A stretch of DNA of 64,000 bases from Vanilla planifolia (Eukaryota; Streptophyta; Magnoliopsida; Asparagales; Orchidaceae). The stretch covers positions 10,175,501 to 10,239,500 of the forward strand of contig CM043878.1 in NCBI GenBank assembly GCA_023846275.1. The letters run 5' to 3'. The translations under genes were made by a program, and so were the position numbers. Positions 49,701 to 63,163 of this stretch are shown here, one piece after another. The notes beneath the pieces were generated by a model. It ran no database searches and was not told where the DNA came from. It saw only the letters and a list, made by a program, of their open reading frames with translations. The stretch's first letter is position 1, and each line of letters starts with the position of its first letter.

Positions 49701-52700
49701 TTGTGCAAATTAGCCCTTACAGAAAAAGATAATTTAGGAAAAAATCAGGATACGGTTTAATTGAAAAATTTTTAAATTTAACGAACCTAATTGGCCACTT
49801 GTGAAATTAGAGGCATCTACTTAGAAATCTAAATGAACGTGAGGGATCTATATGTAATTAACAGCACAAGATTAAGGAAATGTACCCTTGTCAAGAGAAA
49901 CATAAACAATATTCCCAAGGTTATTCTCAAGATGCCTAAGAAATTTTTTGATGCTGAACAATATGCATGTGCAAGTTATATAAGATGCCATGATGCAAAT
50001 TTACATCTTAAGTCGTGCTCACATCAATCACAGTTTATTCTAATTGGTAAACTAAGAAAACTCCATCCAGCACAAGGAAAGATAAAACACCAACATGGTT
50101 AAAGAACATACTAGAAATTACTATTTTGCAAACCTTAAACAAGATGATAGCACCCCCATGCATGGGGCTGCTTAGGCCAAGGAATGTCAACACACTCTTG
50201 TGAAGTGAAAAATTAACATCAATCAGTCACAAGAATACAAAAATTGTGTAAGATATTTCAAAGAAAAAATCTCAATAAATTGTACTGAGCATCAAACAAT
50301 TAACTAAGAAGAGGAGATAGTTTATCATCACAAAGAAAGGATCACCAAAATGGATAAATGGGTTGCTATTATGGGGTTGTTGTAGTGACAACCCCATGTG
50401 ATCATTTAATCACATAGGATGGAAATTGAGGAACACTTCAAACAAACGTATGATTACACTAGGCAATCAATATATATATTGCCTTGGGTGATTTTTGTTA
50501 ATCCCAGACAATCAAGATAAACCAATGACAAATACAGGATTTAAGAAGGCATTTGGAGAAGGAAAGGAAAGAAATTAAAGTAATAAAATATATTTTGAGT
50601 AGAGGCATTTGCTAAAACTATAAAGATCTGAAACACAAGTTTGTTGATAGGATTATCCCTTTAAGGTGTTTTTTAATAGCACATTGAAAATGAGGTGCCA
50701 ACGAGTTTTTCTTTTTAGCTTTTTTCTAAAGACTTTAATGGATGCATAAAACTAGAGAAAGAAATAAAGCAAAACCAATATGAGCAAAACTTCAAAATTT
50801 AAGGGGCTTCATTTTCATATATCAAATGTTGAATGCATAAAGCACAAAATTATTTGAAGTAGGAAAAGCAATTATAATTGATATAGATATTGACCAACAT
50901 TCAACTAGAATGAATGCCCAAAATAGAAATATTGGATTAATTGTGCATAGCTAGATAAACAAATAGAGATTTCACAAATAAGATTCATGCACAATTGAAG
51001 AACTTGAATAATACATAGTGCATATTTAATGATCATAAAGATCAAGCCTAGCTTAATGATAAGGTATATACAACTAAAGAGCACAAGTGTTCAAATATCA
51101 CAAATTTTGGCAAAATGAGGATTCTTAGATAGGCAATTGATCATACAAATTAATGCAAGTAGACCTTAAGTAGCTCCAACAATTGATAAGCTCAAAGAAA
51201 TAATTCATGTAGATGGTTACTTATATGTCATGCATACATCAAAAATACTCCAGAAGAAAGAGGAATGTCAACATAATTCACTCTTGTTAACATAGGAAGA
51301 GAGAAAAAAAAATTATAGAAAAGGAAATAAAAACTAGGAGCTTAATGAGTTGGTGTTAGGTAGATTGTGGTGCCTTGCATAGATTATTTAGTCAAATCCA
51401 CTAAGAAGGATTAAGTTATTTTGTTGTATGAGAAGTAAAGTCATGGAAATTTGGTCACATTTAAGAAAAGGCTAACAATGTAACATGACAAGCAAAGAGA
51501 TTTTAGTCACAATATTCCAAATTCACTATAAATGCCCAAAATTTCAAAAAAAAGCATATATTATTCAACTAACTATATGCCTTCAACAACATCCATATGC
51601 TTGAACTTGACAAGGGTATAAGCAGCCATGGACGAGATGGACGCTCAATCAAGAACAACAATCATGTGAGGGATGTGGATAACTTGATCTATATTAAGAA
51701 AATTTGTATAGTATTTTGGATTGATAATCCAAAAGCAGAAGTGACAATTTGGATCAAATGTTGAAATGTTTGCAATTTGTAGAAACCAAAAACTACATAT
51801 TTTCACTGGTATTCTAAAACCTTGTTAGTTTCAATATCAATAAAAAAAAGTGTAGATGCAAGAATTTTCTTTCTTAACATCATCTTTAATAATGATGAGG
51901 CTAATACAAAGGCTTGCAAATCGGTAAAGGGGATCACTAAGAAATAAATTCGAAATCAAATTTATTCTCATACAGAAGTATTGAATAAAATAAAACTAAA
52001 CCTGAAATCCAGAAGAAAATCAAATTTAATCTCAAATAAAACATATTTTACTTACAAGATTTATTAAGGAATAACACAAGTTGTTCCTAAATTATTTGGA
52101 TTAGTAACATATCACATGATAGCATCAAAATAGTATGTGTTTGCACTCACCCATAATCTTAGGTTCTTAGGGTGAATATGAGTTTAACAACTGACACATA
52201 CAAAATTTAGTCTTCTTTTACATCACAATATCAAATCTTCATCAATAAATGAACAGGATGGGCATGGCATATTCAAGAATAAAAACATAGTCAAAATGAA
52301 CTAAGCCATGCAGGTAAATGAAGGAAGATGAAGAAGTCCCAAGGGTTCTAAATTAACTAGTGTCGCATAAGATGGTATTCCAGATGTTTTATGATTGGTG
52401 CATAGCCTTAGTAAATTAGTTCCACTACGTAGGAGCAAAGATTAGGCTTTGTTTCTCCATTACCCTCTATTATTCACATTGTTCTTTTGTACCACATAAA
52501 GCTTTAGATTGTATATTTTCAGCACAAATCAATTTACTGACATGAAAAACTGTTCAAAAGCAAATCAATAACAAGCCTTTACAGAATAGAGCCTAAAATA
52601 TAAAAAGAAATCTTATAACATCCCAACAAGAATAGTAGCTTTCTGATAAAACATAAAACATCTAACCACTCCAGGTCACGATGATGCATATCCCTTTCCA

Positions 52701-53101
52701 TCAAAAGCTAGCTAACACAACAAAAACAGACCGATAACCACAGAAAAAAAAAACAAATTTACACAAAAAACAGTCTTACGAACTACGACTACAATCACCA
52801 AGTGATAAATCCGGATTCCTTCAAAGGTTACGTGATGAAAACAGTTCAACTTCGAGTAAGCAATTCATTAAGCAAACAGCTTTCTTAAAAGGTCCTAAAA
52901 TCGAAGGAAATCTGAAGTATAAAATACCCCCAGAATTCCCTTTCGAAACATCAACAAGCCTAACCACAGACAAAATCCATCTCATGCGATTGACGACATC
53001 AAGACAATCGATTCAATGTTACTACACGTGAAAACCCCATAAAACGCTTCGGAAAATTTTTAGATTAAGCAACAAAGAAAACCCTTTTAACAGGAACCAA
53101 C
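46726..53101 (-). other. Probable 5'-UTR intron of the DUF1336 gene, about 6.4 kb
   Basis: It runs from the donor GAAAG|GTTGG at 53101/53102 to the acceptor at 46726/46725. A GA microsatellite lies near 49085-49100. A possible cassette exon lies near 50137-50205 on the minus strand, flanked by AG and GT, but reading through it meets a stop in the DUF1336 frame. No transposon protein was recognised. The intron is inferred from the lack of any other gene for the 53 kb exon. Confidence 0.4.
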
Positions 53102-53290
53102 CTTTCACCAGTAAAGACGCGACCACAGCTCGGCGAGCAGCAGAAAACAAATACGGAGATGGCTTCGGCGGAGGGAGAAGAGATGAAGCATGGAAGGTTT
53201 CTATTAGCCTCGCGGAAATTTCCTTCAAGGAAGAAGGAAAGCTTCAACTTGCCTACGTGGAAACTCCGGATTTGCTCGTCGAATAACGAA
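53102..53290 (-). other. CpG-richer 5' leader exon candidate
   Basis: This is an abrupt island of higher GC and several CG dinucleotides in otherwise AT-rich DNA, like the 5' exons at 2.4-2.9 kb and 42.2-42.5 kb. It ends in a good donor (GGTGAAAG|GTTGG). Short ORFs inside it do not resemble any family. It most likely is the transcription start and 5' UTR of the DUF1336 gene. An alternative is a first coding exon whose partner exons I failed to find. The upstream limit is approximate. Confidence 0.4.
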
Positions 53291-56200
53291 GCTAATTTCT
53301 TAGTTTTAATTTAAAAATATATTCTGTTGCTATTTTAGATTTTAGAAGATTAGTGCAATTTTATATTTGCCTATTTAGTAAATTAATTTAAAATTTTTAA
53401 AAAAGTGTATATTCAAATGTAAAGTAAAAGATTAATTAATTTAAACTTGTTTTGTTCATTTATTTTAAATTGAATAAAAAGAATTAAATAATATTTACTT
53501 AGATTTGATTCAAGATCATAATAATAGTTCTTACAATATTTGTAAATTAACTAAACCTCATTTCTTTGCAAATATACCAAATTTAAGCAAATAGATCACA
53601 ATAACTAAATAAAAATAAAACTAACATAATTTAAATTATGAGACATATTTTAACTTGAAACCTATTGAAAAAGTTTAATTAGAGGTAAAATAATAATTAT
53701 TATAATGCATAAAAAGTAGGAATTAACTACAAATAAACAATAACAACTTTAAAGTAGAGATTAAAACTGCTAATATCATAATTCCAATTAAACATATAAC
53801 TTCTTAAAATATTAATATATATTATATATAGATAGTTTTAATTATATATGTTTTGATATGATAAAATCAAAATTTTGAAATGTGATATTTATAAATTAAA
53901 ATATTAACTTTATGTTATATTGAGAAGTGTGTTATGGTTTCAATTGAAATTAAAAATTTTATAAGAGCATATTATTGGAGAGAATATTTTTAAAGGGAAT
54001 CTAATGACATTGAACTTATAATTTTTAAAAATCTAAATAATTAGTTATGAATTTAAAAAATATATATTTATAAGTTCTTAAATTATGAAGGTTAGTTTGT
54101 AAATTTGTAATTTCATCTTTAACCATCTCAATTGGGGTGGATTTAAAAGAGGATTTGATTGTTTTAGAATGGATTTAAGAAGAGAGAGAAAAAAAATATC
54201 TATATAAAAAAGGTCAAGAAATAACATAATAATAATGAATAAATATTCTTATGTTTTATTTGGTGTTATTGGTTTACTTGGGATTTATTCTTTTATATCT
54301 TGTTTATAGGTATAATATTATCAATTCATAATTTTATATCAATATTATATTGTGTTATTCTATATTTGTTACCTCATTAAATTTATTTGTCAAGTTTTTT
54401 AAAATCTAACCAGCATTTTATATCACATGATATGCATCAATAATATTGAGAGATTGGGGATCTTGATATCTTAGGAGATAATCTTATCTCTTAGTAAGTT
54501 GAGTAGGTTTGATTTTTTGTGGAGTTGATGACATGTGATTTTGAGAACTATAATTTTATATTATAAATTATGAAATTAAGTATAAAGAGTTTTAATTATA
54601 TATGTTTTGATATGATGAAATCAATTTTTTGAAATGTAATATTTATAAATTAAAATATTAACTTTATGTTCTATTGAGAAGTGTGCTATGGTTCCAATTG
54701 AAATTAAAAATTTTATAAGAGCATATTATTGGAGGGAACATTTCAAATGGAATCAAATGACATTAAATTTTTAATTTTTAGAAATATGGATAATTAGTTA
54801 TGAATTTAAAATATATTTATTTATAATTCCTTAAATTATGAAGGGTATTTTGTAAATTTGTAATTTCATCTTTAAGCATCTCAATTGGGGGTGGATTTAA
54901 AGGAGAATTTGATTGTTTTAGGTAAAGATGTAAGAAGGGATTTAAGAAGAGAAAGAGAAAAAAAAACATCCTTATAAAAGAGGTGAAGAAATGACATAAT
55001 AAAAATATAAAAAAATATTCTTATGTTTTTATTTGATGTTATTGGTTTACTTGAAATTTATTCTTTTATATATTGTTTATGGGTATCATATTATCAATAT
55101 ATCATTTTATATAAGTATTATATCATGTTATGGTATATTTGTTACCTCGTTAAATTTATTTGTCAAGTTTTTTAAAATCTAACTAATATTTATAGCACAT
55201 GATATGCATCAATAACATTGAGAGAGAGGATCTTGCTATCATAGGAGATGATTATATTTCTTAGTAAGCTGAGTAGGTATGATTTTTTGTGGAGTTGATG
55301 ATATGTGATTTTGAGGACTATAATTTTATATATTTGTAAATGGGAAATGGCTACTATTTAGTTTTTTTATATCTATATTTAATAAACTTTTTATCTTGAC
55401 ATCATATTATAAAAGTTTTATGTTATGATAATATATCATAGTTGTATTGGATACATTCTAAGGTAGTCTAAGTAAACTTTAGAGCTTCTAAGAAAATCCC
55501 AAATAGCTCCATTCATGGTTGGGATGAGTTAAAAACTAATTTGGTATATCAAACAATGGCACAAAAATATGGGATACTTATTTATGTCCGCTTGGTCTCC
55601 ATTACTCGAGTCATATATGAGATGTAATATCATACATACATCTCATATGTAATGGCTATTGCATGGCTAGATGATATAAGAGAAGATGCATCAAATGGAT
55701 AATATCAAATAGAGCTTAGAATACAAGAGATTTAGTTTTGTTATTTATCATAGTCCAACTTATAAACAAAGAACCATAACAAGCTCATATAATGATTCTT
55801 TTAATTTTCTTAGCTTAACAGTATTATCTTTTTATGTTGTCAAGATTTTTTTTCGTTGTAAGCTATTTAAACACTTGTTATTGAATGAAACAAAAGTTTT
55901 TGTTGATCTTATCATTTCCAGAAGCTATGATTTCTCGTGTTACTTGGTGTACTCTTGAGTTACTTGGTGTACTGTTGAGTTATGATCCTTTTTTATCTAT
56001 CTCATAAGTTAGACCCAAAGTTTATACCACATTTGAATCCTAAGTTAGATTTCTATCACCCTTAGTTTTCCCATAATCACCAACACTATGAAATTCTATA
56101 GAGGCCAAATTCATTTGCATCAATTTACATTCGATTATTACATAGATCAACTATTTTGCTATTAGATGATAAACGTAATTTCCTTCTACCTCGATAAATA

Positions 56201-56917
56201 AAAGAAAAAAAAATACAAAATTAGACATCATCCTTATTGTCCTATATCGATCATTGAACCCAAACTAGGATAATCATTCAAGCCACAACCAAACAAATCC
56301 AAAATGCCTTCTATTAATTGGCAACTCAATCCACTTACTTTCTCATTGATTGGGTTCAATTCAAGAGAAACTCAACCCATTTTCTACTTTGAAAAACTTT
56401 AGCCCTACATTAATACATACTAACTACTAATTAGTCAAATTAAAAAAGCAACATTGCAATAATGGATTAGCCATAACAACACAATTCAATTTATTAAATT
56501 TGAAATACGTTTTAACATGTCAAATAACTATTTTACATTTAGTTTTTATTTCAAATAAAACAAATTTTAAGTTCATGTTCCACACCAACTCAAAAAACAA
56601 ACCCATCACAGATAGATTTTGTGATTTTGTTTCACTCTTTCTTTCAATCATTAACAACTAATACAATGAATTCAGTTAACAAACTGAAGAACATACATTC
56701 TTCAACACATTCCAGCCATGTTCTACAAACGAAATGGTCAATATTTGAAGTTTAGAGTGAAGAATTACAGTTAAAAGCTTAATACGAAGCTTTGAAAGTG
56801 AGGCACATTTGTTCTGAGCCTATAGAATATTTTGCAGAATTCACACATATCTAAATTGTACATTCAACTACTAAACTACCAATTCTTCAGGTGCGGCTTT
56901 ACAAGATCTTGTCATGG
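53291..56917. other. AT-rich intergenic region with large tandem duplication
   Basis: No gene is supported. It contains the duplication at 53836-55330 and a small imprecise repeat near 55938-55980 (GTTACTTGGTGTACT twice). A possible minus-strand AATAAA for the VAP27-type gene lies at 56545-56550. Confidence 0.6.
53836..55330. repeat. Tandem duplication, about 750-bp unit, two copies
   Basis: Copy one (53836-54560) and copy two (54589-55330) match throughout. Both start TTTTAATTATATATGTTTTG, then share ATTAACTTTATGTT-TATTG, TAAGAGCATATTATTGGAG, CATCTCAATTGGGG, TTTATTTGTCAAGTTTTTTA and GGAGTTGATGA-ATGTGATT, and end CTATAATTTTATA. Small indels and scattered substitutions make them clearly diverged. 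No ORF is conserved between copies. Confidence 0.9.
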
Positions 56918-58499
56918 CTATGACTTCACAAGATAGCCGAGAACGATGCCCAGTAAGGCAATGATCAACACGAAGATGAAGGAGAAACCACCTCGGCGTT
57001 TGGATCTCTCTCGCCTTAAGAGCTCCTGCATGCAAAGTTATGTGAAACTGCAGAAGATTATGATGCAGAGCAGCATTTTGCTAAAATGCATGATTGCAGA
57101 TTTTCTGCTGTTTTAAGTGTTTAGTCATTCAAACTTGAAAAAGGGATCAATGCTTCACATACAAGATATATCGAAGTTGTTAAACATGTGTACAAGAAGA
57201 ATGATGTGCAGATTACAGTAAACTTCATCAAAGAACTGCTTTAAAATGTTCTTTTAATATCTTGAGTCTATGTTTCAAAATGATGGAGAACTGAATGGGA
57301 CATCAACAATAGCATCAATGTGAGTTGAACAAAATGAGATGATTTGGTGTATCATGTAATTGAATCATCACAATCAAAATTAAAGATAAATGTTAGAAGA
57401 ATAATATGAGACCAACTATGTTATAAAGTATTACATGTTGTCAAATGATTTGTAAAATTCAAACACAAAATACAATTACTATAGAGATATGAGGACAATG
57501 AGATAGATAAATGACTATATTTGAAATTATATAATAAATTCATGTGCATGACTATGAAGGTTGGTATACTAGTTATTGAGGAGTGGTTTAAGGAGAGAGG
57601 TTATAGGTTTTGCTTGCATTATTAAGCCTCAAACCTTCGCTTTATAGGACAAGACCAATGCCAATTGAGCAAACGCTTATTATAAGGTTTAGACATGTTA
57701 ACTTCATGTTTGAAAACATGAATTATAAGAAACTTCTTCTATAAATAATAGAAAATGAAGGCTAGAAATCACGAGACTAACTCAATATAACACGATGATA
57801 TCACAGAATTCATGCAGCTAACTGCACTTAGTCTGAGCAAGTTCTTTACCTATGAAAGATGAATGCAAAATAAAAGATAAGTACAAACATAGTTTAATAA
57901 TATTGATGGTATTGGTTAAGGTTGGGAAAAGCATGCACAAAGTATGAATAAGAACGAAATGAGAGATTTTGGAAAATGATTTCAAACTCACTTGTCTAAC
58001 GTACATGAACCCATAGGGGGCTTTTTAAGTATAATATATCACTAAAAATGCATTTATAAACACTTCTCATAAAAGGCAACAAGTTTAACTTGATTTCAAC
58101 TAATAGTTTTAACAGGCAATGCACTTTATCATGTACACAGGCAAGGCTATCACAAATGCATGAATTCCAATCAATCCATGTTTCCAACATGTGCAAACAA
58201 CATCAAGAAGGCTCCAATAGCTTCAGAAAGCATGTGATAAAGCTGGCAACATATATATTTATGTGTTATAACCACCTTTCCTTGGGAGTTTTCTCCAATA
58301 GTTTCAATGTGAACTGATTTAGTTAGTTTTCTTCTAAACTAGTACTTCAAAAAGTTATATTCACGAGAAAGAAAGCTCTTCCATTGCAGAATGAATCATC
58401 ATAATGGTAGATAAACTTTACCAGTTCTTGATGAAGCTTATTGTTCTGTTGAATAGCCTTGTTTTTCTCCGCATTCAACTTTGATAGCAGAGCAACTCC
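56918..58499 (-). CDS. VAP27-type vesicle-associated membrane protein, last two exons (partial)
   Basis: Transcript order: exon 58422-58499 (26 codons, GVALLSKLNAEKNKAIQQNN...), intron 57026-58421, last exon 56918-57025 (35 codons plus TAG). The first is the end of the coiled coil (in VAP27: ISKL-EEKN-AIQQN-L-QEL). The last begins ELLRRERSKRRGG and forms a tail anchor (FSFIFVLIIALLGIVLGYLV) ending KS. VAP27 proteins sit in the ER membrane, bind FFAT-motif partners through an N-terminal MSP domain, and tether ER to plasma membrane and other membranes. A GxxxG-like pattern is present in the anchor. The MSP-domain exons were not found between 58500 and 64000, so the preceding intron must exceed about 5.5 kb or the gene is 5'-truncated. 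The family call rests on about 60 residues but both exons fit in order and phase. Confidence 0.8.
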
Positions 58500-60439
58500 C
58501 TGGAGAAAACAATTGAAACATGCAGATAATTACACTACTTCAACCAAGAAAGAAGCCATACAAAAAATTTGTAAAGGTGTCAGAGGGAATGACTATATTT
58601 CCCAAGTACTATAAGAAAGAAAAGAAACAACACTACAAAGAAGATCAGGTGTACAAACTTAGCTCAAATAAAACAACACAAGCTACCAAAATATGTTAGG
58701 ATCTTAGTAAGATCACCACTGCATACTCATTTTTAATTAATATATACCAAACATATATACTTTCATTTTCTTTCAATCATTTCATCTTTTTCAAATAACC
58801 ATCTCTCACTCGCCTATAAACCATAATAATAACAGCTTAATTGGATATACAGATTCAGTTCTCAAACTCGTTTGCATAAAATATTTGATTCACTCAATAG
58901 TTTATAAAATCAGAACAATCTTAATTTGATCATGGGAGGATTACCACAAAAAAGGCAGATATATTTGAACAAGTATGTATAAGCATATAAAAAAATTTTA
59001 CTTGTAATCAGAAGAATAGTTCAGTTGGAGCTCATTTTGTTAGAAGCAACTTCATTTGTTTGAAGTTACCAAATATCCAACCAAATAATAAATATAAAAA
59101 TTTCGTCATTAGATAAAAACACATTTAGAATTTGAGATCTAGTCAATGAGCCCTTTAGTGGTGAAATAGCTACATGCACTAGAAGTAAAGCTTAACTACA
59201 TAATTTACTACTTGTTACAGTTCCAACAGCACAATGACTTGCAGAAAAACATAGTAAATCAGATGGTGATTTAATAGTTAAAATTTGACTAATTGATCAT
59301 AATGTTCCCCCAGGACAAGTCTATAAGCAAGTTAAAAAAGCAAAAACTTTACATAGTTTCTCTTTAAGTTCTATTTGCTATCCTTACTCGAAAAACAGAT
59401 TAATTTGAGGCATTTCATGAATGATCTCTCTTGATTCTATATCCACCCTCTTATTCTCCAGTGTCATCCCCAATAACCACAGCCCTCTCACTGCCATGAC
59501 CAACATGTTCCCTTCACCCTCTATGAACATTGATGACCTCCAAGTAAAATGGCTAGAATAAAAAGAAGAGAACAATTTTAACAATAACATTGTTTTTCAA
59601 TGCTATCACAAAAAATGGACCTACTTGTTTATTACAGCATGCTTATGGACCAAGATCCCTAACTCTAAAATCCAATCAAACGAATTGTGAATTAGCTGCA
59701 AAATTAGTGACTATGCAATTTACCGTTTATATTATTATTAAATAAGCATCATTTCTCTAATGCATTAAAATAGATCAATGGTCAATTATTTTGTATAACA
59801 AATCTCCCAAAAAGCTCAATTATTCAAATGTTAAGGAAACAGACCTAATTAGGAAATAAAAAAGATGCAAAAATACCTCCTGGAGACCCAAAATCAAGAT
59901 GGACTGCAATAGATTGGACTATTTGATTCACATATCAAATGTTGGAGACATTGCATATTTCGCAACTTTTTGAGTCTCACGCTCAGATCCATTGGCGACA
60001 AAGATTTTGCTGGAGTTTCGAATTATGAAGATCATGCTTAGTTCTAGGGATGATGTTGCAACTAATCTGCTAGCATGGATAAGGCCAATCAAGATAGTTC
60101 TTGTCTTGGGATCACTTTCACCTTTTAGAAAATTGTTCCACGGGTTCCTGCTACATAAAATGTGAACTCAAAAAACAAGAATTCACGATATATTATAAAG
60201 AGAGCCTTGGCAATATCAAAAATTGATCAAGGCTTGTGCATGAGAGCATTGGAGATCAAGGGTGTTTGCCATCAATGGTTAAGGTCGAGATAATGTTCTA
60301 TATTGAGAGTTTGGTATATCTTTTCTAATAATACATTATAATTTTCCTACTTCACTTTCCCTAAATAGTTTTTCTCTCTACATTGTTCTACTTTGTCTAT
60401 CATATTCTAATCTTTGTTGTGGGAATAATGCATCAAAAC

Positions 60440-60780
60440 AGGAGAAGGGAACCATCTGACCAAACTCAGGTCAATGCAGGTTTCATTCTCATGGAGGGTT
60501 TCAGGATGATCTATAGATCAAGTGTATGGTATTAGTATTTAAGCAATCCATTCATGTATAGAAGAATTGGGTGTGGGAATTGTGATTGTTTATAATATAA
60601 TTAAGTAGAAAAGTTATTGCGGTAGATAGTAGCATTAAGAAGGAAAAAGTCCCATCTGACCCAACTCATGTCAATGTGGGGTTCATTCACAAAAAGGGCT
60701 ATAGATCAAATTTGTGGTGTGTGGGGAATTGTGACCTTTTATGATAAAATTAAGTAGAAAAATTATTAACGTAGATAAGA
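60440..60780. repeat. Diverged tandem duplication
   Basis: Two copies (about 60440-60635 and 60640-60780) share GGAGAAGGGAACCATCTGACC / GGAAAAAGTCCCATCTGACC, GTCAATG-GG-TTCATTC, CTATAGATCAA, GGGAATTGTGA and AATTAAGTAGAAAA-TTATT. The second is shortened by a deletion. Confidence 0.7.
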
Positions 60781-61059
60781 ACAACGAGATAGAGGGGATG
60801 GCTCAATATTGAGAACCATCTTTATTATCAATGGCATAAGTTGCTCTCTTGACAAAGTAGGCACAATATCCCATTGAGATGATGCAGCAAAATGAGTTGG
60901 TGTTGACTTACTTTGGAGAAATATTAGCTGACAGAAGCAAATCTTTCTTAAAGAGGGAGGAAAAGAACAAGGGACAAATGATAACTTCCAAATGATGGCA
61001 ATGTAAACCACAATTAACTTGCTGCTCTGAGAGGTAAAAATTCAAACAATTTAAGATAC

Positions 61060-61700
61060 TATCCAAGACTAAGATTCCAACCTACAGAGGAGGATGATGC
61101 AAAAAAGATCAATGCTTGGCTAAATTAATTGGAAACATATTTCCCCCTTTTAGGTGTTCAGGGTAAAAATGTTTCCTTTGCAAGATGGAAAGTAACAAAT
61201 GGTCTTTCTTCGTTCTAGTCCCGTATAAGGTTACAATTTGAGTAACTTAAAGAAACTCCTAAAGGAAGAGTTCTATCATATAGGTTATGAAGATGCAAGG
61301 TGGAGGATATGGCATGAACTTCAATGCAGAAGGAGCAATCGGTGCAAGATTACAGAGTTCTAGAGATGAGCAGTTTCACACAATGTAAACCTTGGGGAGA
61401 AGAGCACCTCGACAAAGTACATGGTGTGCTTACCATTTTATATTATAATGGAGCTTCACTCTTTCCTTCAACTAGTGCTGGTCAAGGAAATAGCTTTGCA
61501 ATGACCATTGAGAAAAAGAACACTCATTTGGCTTTGCAATGACAGTCAACTGAAGATGGCTTCAAAAATAAAACAAAAAAGGATCTACCAAGGATGGTAG
61601 ACCTACTCTCCTATATCAAACTCCCATGCCATCAATGCAGGAGAATCCAAAGGAGATGCCATGGATGGACATTTGATGGGACTAGATAGTAATTTCTTAG
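61060..61700 (+). pseudogene. Gypsy-type gag relic
   Basis: A plus-strand translation with stops gives the plant Ty3/Gypsy gag order: PTYRGEDDAKKINAWL, LETYFPLLGVQGKNVSFARWK, then YHIGYEDARWRIWHELQ near 61255-61330 and SVQDY-like sequence after it. A CxxC-like segment near 61628-61640 may be a zinc-knuckle remnant. No pol was recognised downstream. It is antisense to the presumed VAP27-type gene. Confidence 0.65.
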
Positions 61701-63163
61701 TTGAACCATTGTGATTGCAATCAAGACTACTGAGTCAGAGGTTGTCATAGGAGATAAGGTCATGACATCCCCACCATATTACCTCTAAAAGATCAATTTT
61801 CATAATATATCCAGTAAAATAAGATCCTAAATCTTGTGGAAAGGTGAGATCTCATGATATTCTAAAGCCTAAAAGCTAGATTTCCATCAAAGCTAAGATT
61901 GCCTTCCAATTGAGGTTATGCCACAATGCTTCAAAACGAGATAGCTATAAGGGTACTCAACAAATGCAAAATCCAAGCAACCTCTTGAAGGTAATGTATA
62001 AGATCAATATTGAATTTTTTTTAGGAGGCTAGTAATACCATGGGTTTCCCAAAGAGGAACAGATAGTGCCTCAATATTTCTCAAGGTTTCTAAAATCTAG
62101 TAAGTTTGTAAATGCCTTAAATCATACGAAATATAGTGCAACCGTACCGTAACAATAATCTATCGATTGTTTTCAATGAGGAGAAATCATAGAGTTGAAG
62201 AACTTGAGACACAGCCAAATTTTATCCCACCTCCTCAATTGTCTTAACCCACAAATATAAAAAACGTAAGAAGTTGGATGACCAATGATTAAATCAGATT
62301 TCACTAGTATTATATGGAGAAAAAAAGAAGAATTAATAGGTACTAAAAGACAAGTAAATCATTCAACAAGTGTATTACCCATGATAGAAATTCCATTGAT
62401 AGTATCAAACAATAATACCCAATTAACTATACAACGTTTTATGCATAAAGTTAAATCATTAAATGTTTATCTTACAACAAACAAAACAAATAAAAAAACT
62501 ACAATAAGCATATCCTTAAGAATTACATTTGTATAAATTCAAATAGTTAACATATCAAAACAACTACAATCTTATATCTCAAGAATCTAAGTAGCCAACA
62601 TATGGAAAGACAAACACAATCACTATGCTTAGGCATCTAAGGACCTTGCCATGATGGTCAAGGCTAAGCAACCAGGGTTCACCAATACACGCTATCCACA
62701 CCTTTGGATCAAATTCTAGAGTTAACTTCATGCCTTGACTTGCCCTACTTTGCAAGGTAAATGATAAACTAATCATATCTAAGTAGAATCTAGAATAACT
62801 CGAAATAATCAACGTTGTAATATGCAACTCCTTTTCCTAACATTGAAACACCAAAAAGAATTACAATGTATACTTCATGCTCCACTCATCCACTCTTCAT
62901 AACCATTGTTAAGGGAAGAACAATAGGGATGTTTAACTATAAAAAGGACAATTCAAAAGTTACTTAAGAGGAAACTCAATATCAAAGTCCAACAAGACCT
63001 TCTTGGACCCATTACTCTTTAAACTCTAACAAATTTATCTTATTAATGCTTTATTTCACTAAAGTAGAATAATTTGAATTAGTTATAGTTTAATGCAGGA
63101 GGTTCTACGATCTTCAAATAATTAATTGCCAATCTCAATCTTCTATTTGTGTCAACTTATTTT

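Noticed and set aside
50137..50205. Possible extra exon of the DUF1336 gene
   Set aside because: It has AG and GT borders, but the phase needed to join the DUF1336 frame meets a TAA. It could only be untranslated, so it is not called.
59384..59590. GC-richer minus-strand ORF considered as a VAP27 exon
   Set aside because: The translation does not contain MSP-domain or coiled-coil features and has no matching splice borders. It may be transposon-derived but I could not identify it.
62579..62827. 82-codon minus-strand ORF
   Set aside because: It shows some regular protein-like sequence (LTLEFDPKVW) but no family could be named and no splice context supports it.
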